Source of the DNA: Gnetum montanum
Lineage: Eukaryota; Streptophyta; Gnetopsida; Gnetales; Gnetaceae
Direction: 5' to 3'
Assembly: GCA_015680685.1 (NCBI GenBank)
Contig: MNCI01036132.1
Location: 108,157-139,979 of the forward strand
Length of the DNA stretch: 31,823 bases
Both the position numbers and the translations under genes were made by a program. Below, piece by piece: positions 30,236 through 31,823 of the stretch; positions within the stretch are counted from its first letter, which is position 1; every line of letters starts with the position of its first letter. A model generated the notes under the pieces. That model ran no database searches and was not told where the DNA came from. It saw nothing but the letters and a program-made list of their open reading frames with translations.

Positions 30236-31141
30236 CTAAGCTACATGATTATAAGGACATGGGGTGGAAGGGTCAAAGGGTACTTCACTTATGTAGACTC
30301 TTCCTAATTTTTGAAATATTATGGAACAAGTAAGGTCTACTCTACACAAGTTTGTATTTTCCATCACCTTCACTAATGATGTTAAATGGGATTTCATCCC
30401 ATGATGCATCTTGTTTCCCATCATTATCATTATTGGCTTCCTTCTTTCTTTGGGATTGTTGCCTCTTGTGACTAGGAGTTTCTTCTTGAAACTCCATTTT
30501 AGACCCCTGCTCTATGTCCACATTGTTAATAGCCAATGACATCATGTTATCACCATGAATAATGATCTTATCTTCTTCATAAGGAAGGTAATCTCTTGGT
30601 GGATATGAGAAAACATAGCCCATAACTGAGCCAACCAAGGTCTTCCTAGGATAAGGTTAAACCCAAGTATCTTCTCCACCACCAAGAAATTTGCAGTTGT
30701 AAGAAATTGTTTGCTTGCAAAAAAATCTAAGGAGATGGATCCTTTGATAACAACCCTTGATCCACTGAAAGAGTTAAGAGTGCCTATTGATGTTTTTTGT
30801 ATTTTCTCCATCAAGCCTAGTCATTCAATGATGGTGCATGGGATAACATTAGTAGTTGCACCATCATCTACATGCACTCGATGCATTTTGAATTCCCCTA
30901 TGTGTAGGGTTATAAACAAAGAAGTCCTAGTAATTTTTCCATTGTAGGGATTAACCTTAATTTCACTGTCTTGAAATATCAAGAATGTTGACTTCCCCTC
31001 CTTGGGTATGGGAGGAACCATCACTACATGGATGGATTTCTTGTTAGCAAGGATATCCTCACTAATAGGGATAGAAGTTAGCATTTTGACTAATGCCTCA
31101 CGATGTGCGGTAGAAGTCATGGTGAATTCATACAAGCTCAA
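30236..31141 (-). pseudogene. Tat-type aspartic protease and C-terminal tail, right copy
   Basis: On the minus strand, overlapping open stretches encode L-Y-E-F-T-M-T-S and R-E-A-L-V-K-M-L-T-S-I. The active-site region H-V-D-D-G-A-T-T-N-V-I-P follows (about 30870-30838). Further on come G-S-I-S-L-D-F, N-L-I-L-G-R-P-W-L-A-Q-L, and the conserved tail W-D-E-I-P-F and E-G-D-G-K-Y-K-L-V. It is better preserved than the left copy: D-D-G is intact and GRPW has its Trp. Two or three frame changes still break it. Its expected partner, reverse transcriptase in the same orientation, is found only after the antisense gene and tandem array, near 10990. Confidence 0.83.
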
Positions 31142-31823
31142 AGTTATGTTTTTCTACTTAAGAGATTGTCTTACTTGATCTATCATAGTGGGATTGACAA
31201 TGGGCTTGTCACCTTGGTTGTGCTTCACTTTCTCCATGCATCCCAAAATGCATACTTCAACCTTAGGTGGTGATTGTTGGGACTTCTCCTTATTCTTTTG
31301 GCCATGAGCTTTGGGATTTCCCTATGGTTTATTATTTGGAGTGGGTTGGGTAGAGAAGGACATGGGTACAACCAATATGGGAGTGGGCTTTGGTGGGCTC
31401 ACTTCCTTTTGTGCCTCTGTCTGCTTGTCATCCTTATTGTTAGGCTTTTTCTTTTGCTTTTTCTTTGCTTGTTTGGAGATTTTTGGTTGTTAGTTTTAAG
31501 TTGTGAGGAAGATGTGATAGAATTGGCCACCACAAGAGATTGTTCATTGGTTTTATCAATCGGTGAGGCTATGGATGATTAGGCTATGGTGGGCTAGGGC
31601 ACCCTAATGATAAATGGTTTCCTAGGTGATACTTGTGATAGCACTCTTATGAAAAAAGAGGATCCACAACTAGTGGGAGTTGAAGAAGCCCTTTCACCAT
31701 AAGGGAATATGTGAATCACAAATGGTTCTCTTGAGGATCTCTAATTATTATCTACATTGAATGCTGATATGATATATGTAGTGTTGTTAGTGTTAAAAAA
31801 TTATTTGTACACCTACATCAATT
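31142..31823 (-). pseudogene. Gag-protease linker, right copy (runs off the window)
   Basis: Degenerate minus-strand coding sequence matching 3765-4390. It has a Lys/Gln-rich linker and the conserved M-E-K-V-K-H-N-Q-G-D-K-P block (about 31240-31200), with many stops. The gag core of this copy must lie beyond 31823. Confidence 0.65.

Overview
The window looks like nuclear, repeat-dense DNA from a land plant, probably a flowering plant with a large genome. I see no ordinary host gene, tRNA, rRNA or CRISPR array. Almost everything belongs to decayed Ty3/gypsy LTR retrotransposons. Reading frames are broken mainly by single-base stops, most of them TAG or TAA where CAG or CAA would fit. The species cannot be named from the sequence.

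Layout. (a) The minus strand carries a Tat-lineage element (Ogre/Grande-like). Pol lies at 11335-7922, with connector, RT (YMDD), a gypsy RNase H, a second archaeal-type RNase H, and integrase. A polypurine-tract candidate follows at 7081-7053, then a probable LTR/leader region (7050-5331). The gag, linker and protease of a head-to-tail neighbour follow at 5330-2807. (b) A second copy of the gag-linker-protease end lies at 31823-30236. (c) In both copies the protease is followed by an intron-containing gene on the opposite (plus) strand. The left copy (1-2114) is cut by the window edge. The right copy runs 17480-29505, with eight probable exons. (d) Between the first exon of that gene and RT lies a satellite-like array of about 22 units of about 193 bp (11931-16313), followed by degenerate relatives up to about 17240. 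(e) Short interspersed repeats containing AAGGCCATGG recur next to the protease end, the integrase end and the RT start.

Nested inside exon 7 of the right antisense gene is a 7234-bp plus-strand element (21735-28968). It has roughly 0.9-kb LTRs, an exact 5-bp target duplication (ATGGT), a decayed tRNA-Asp-type primer binding site, and an Athila-like gag and protease. It has no recognisable RT, RNase H or integrase, so it was probably mobilised in trans.

Most unusual is the Tat-family architecture itself: gag-PR, then a multi-exon antisense gene, then a tandem array, then RT-RH-aRH-INT. Two diverged collinear copies (1 to about 4390, and about 19912 to 31823 minus the insertion) show the PR-antisense part is inherited. 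The antisense orientation would explain how introns survive retrotransposition. The encoded protein appears to have an N-terminal globular part, a long charged helical or coiled-coil part, and an acidic, proline-rich tail. Its function is unknown.
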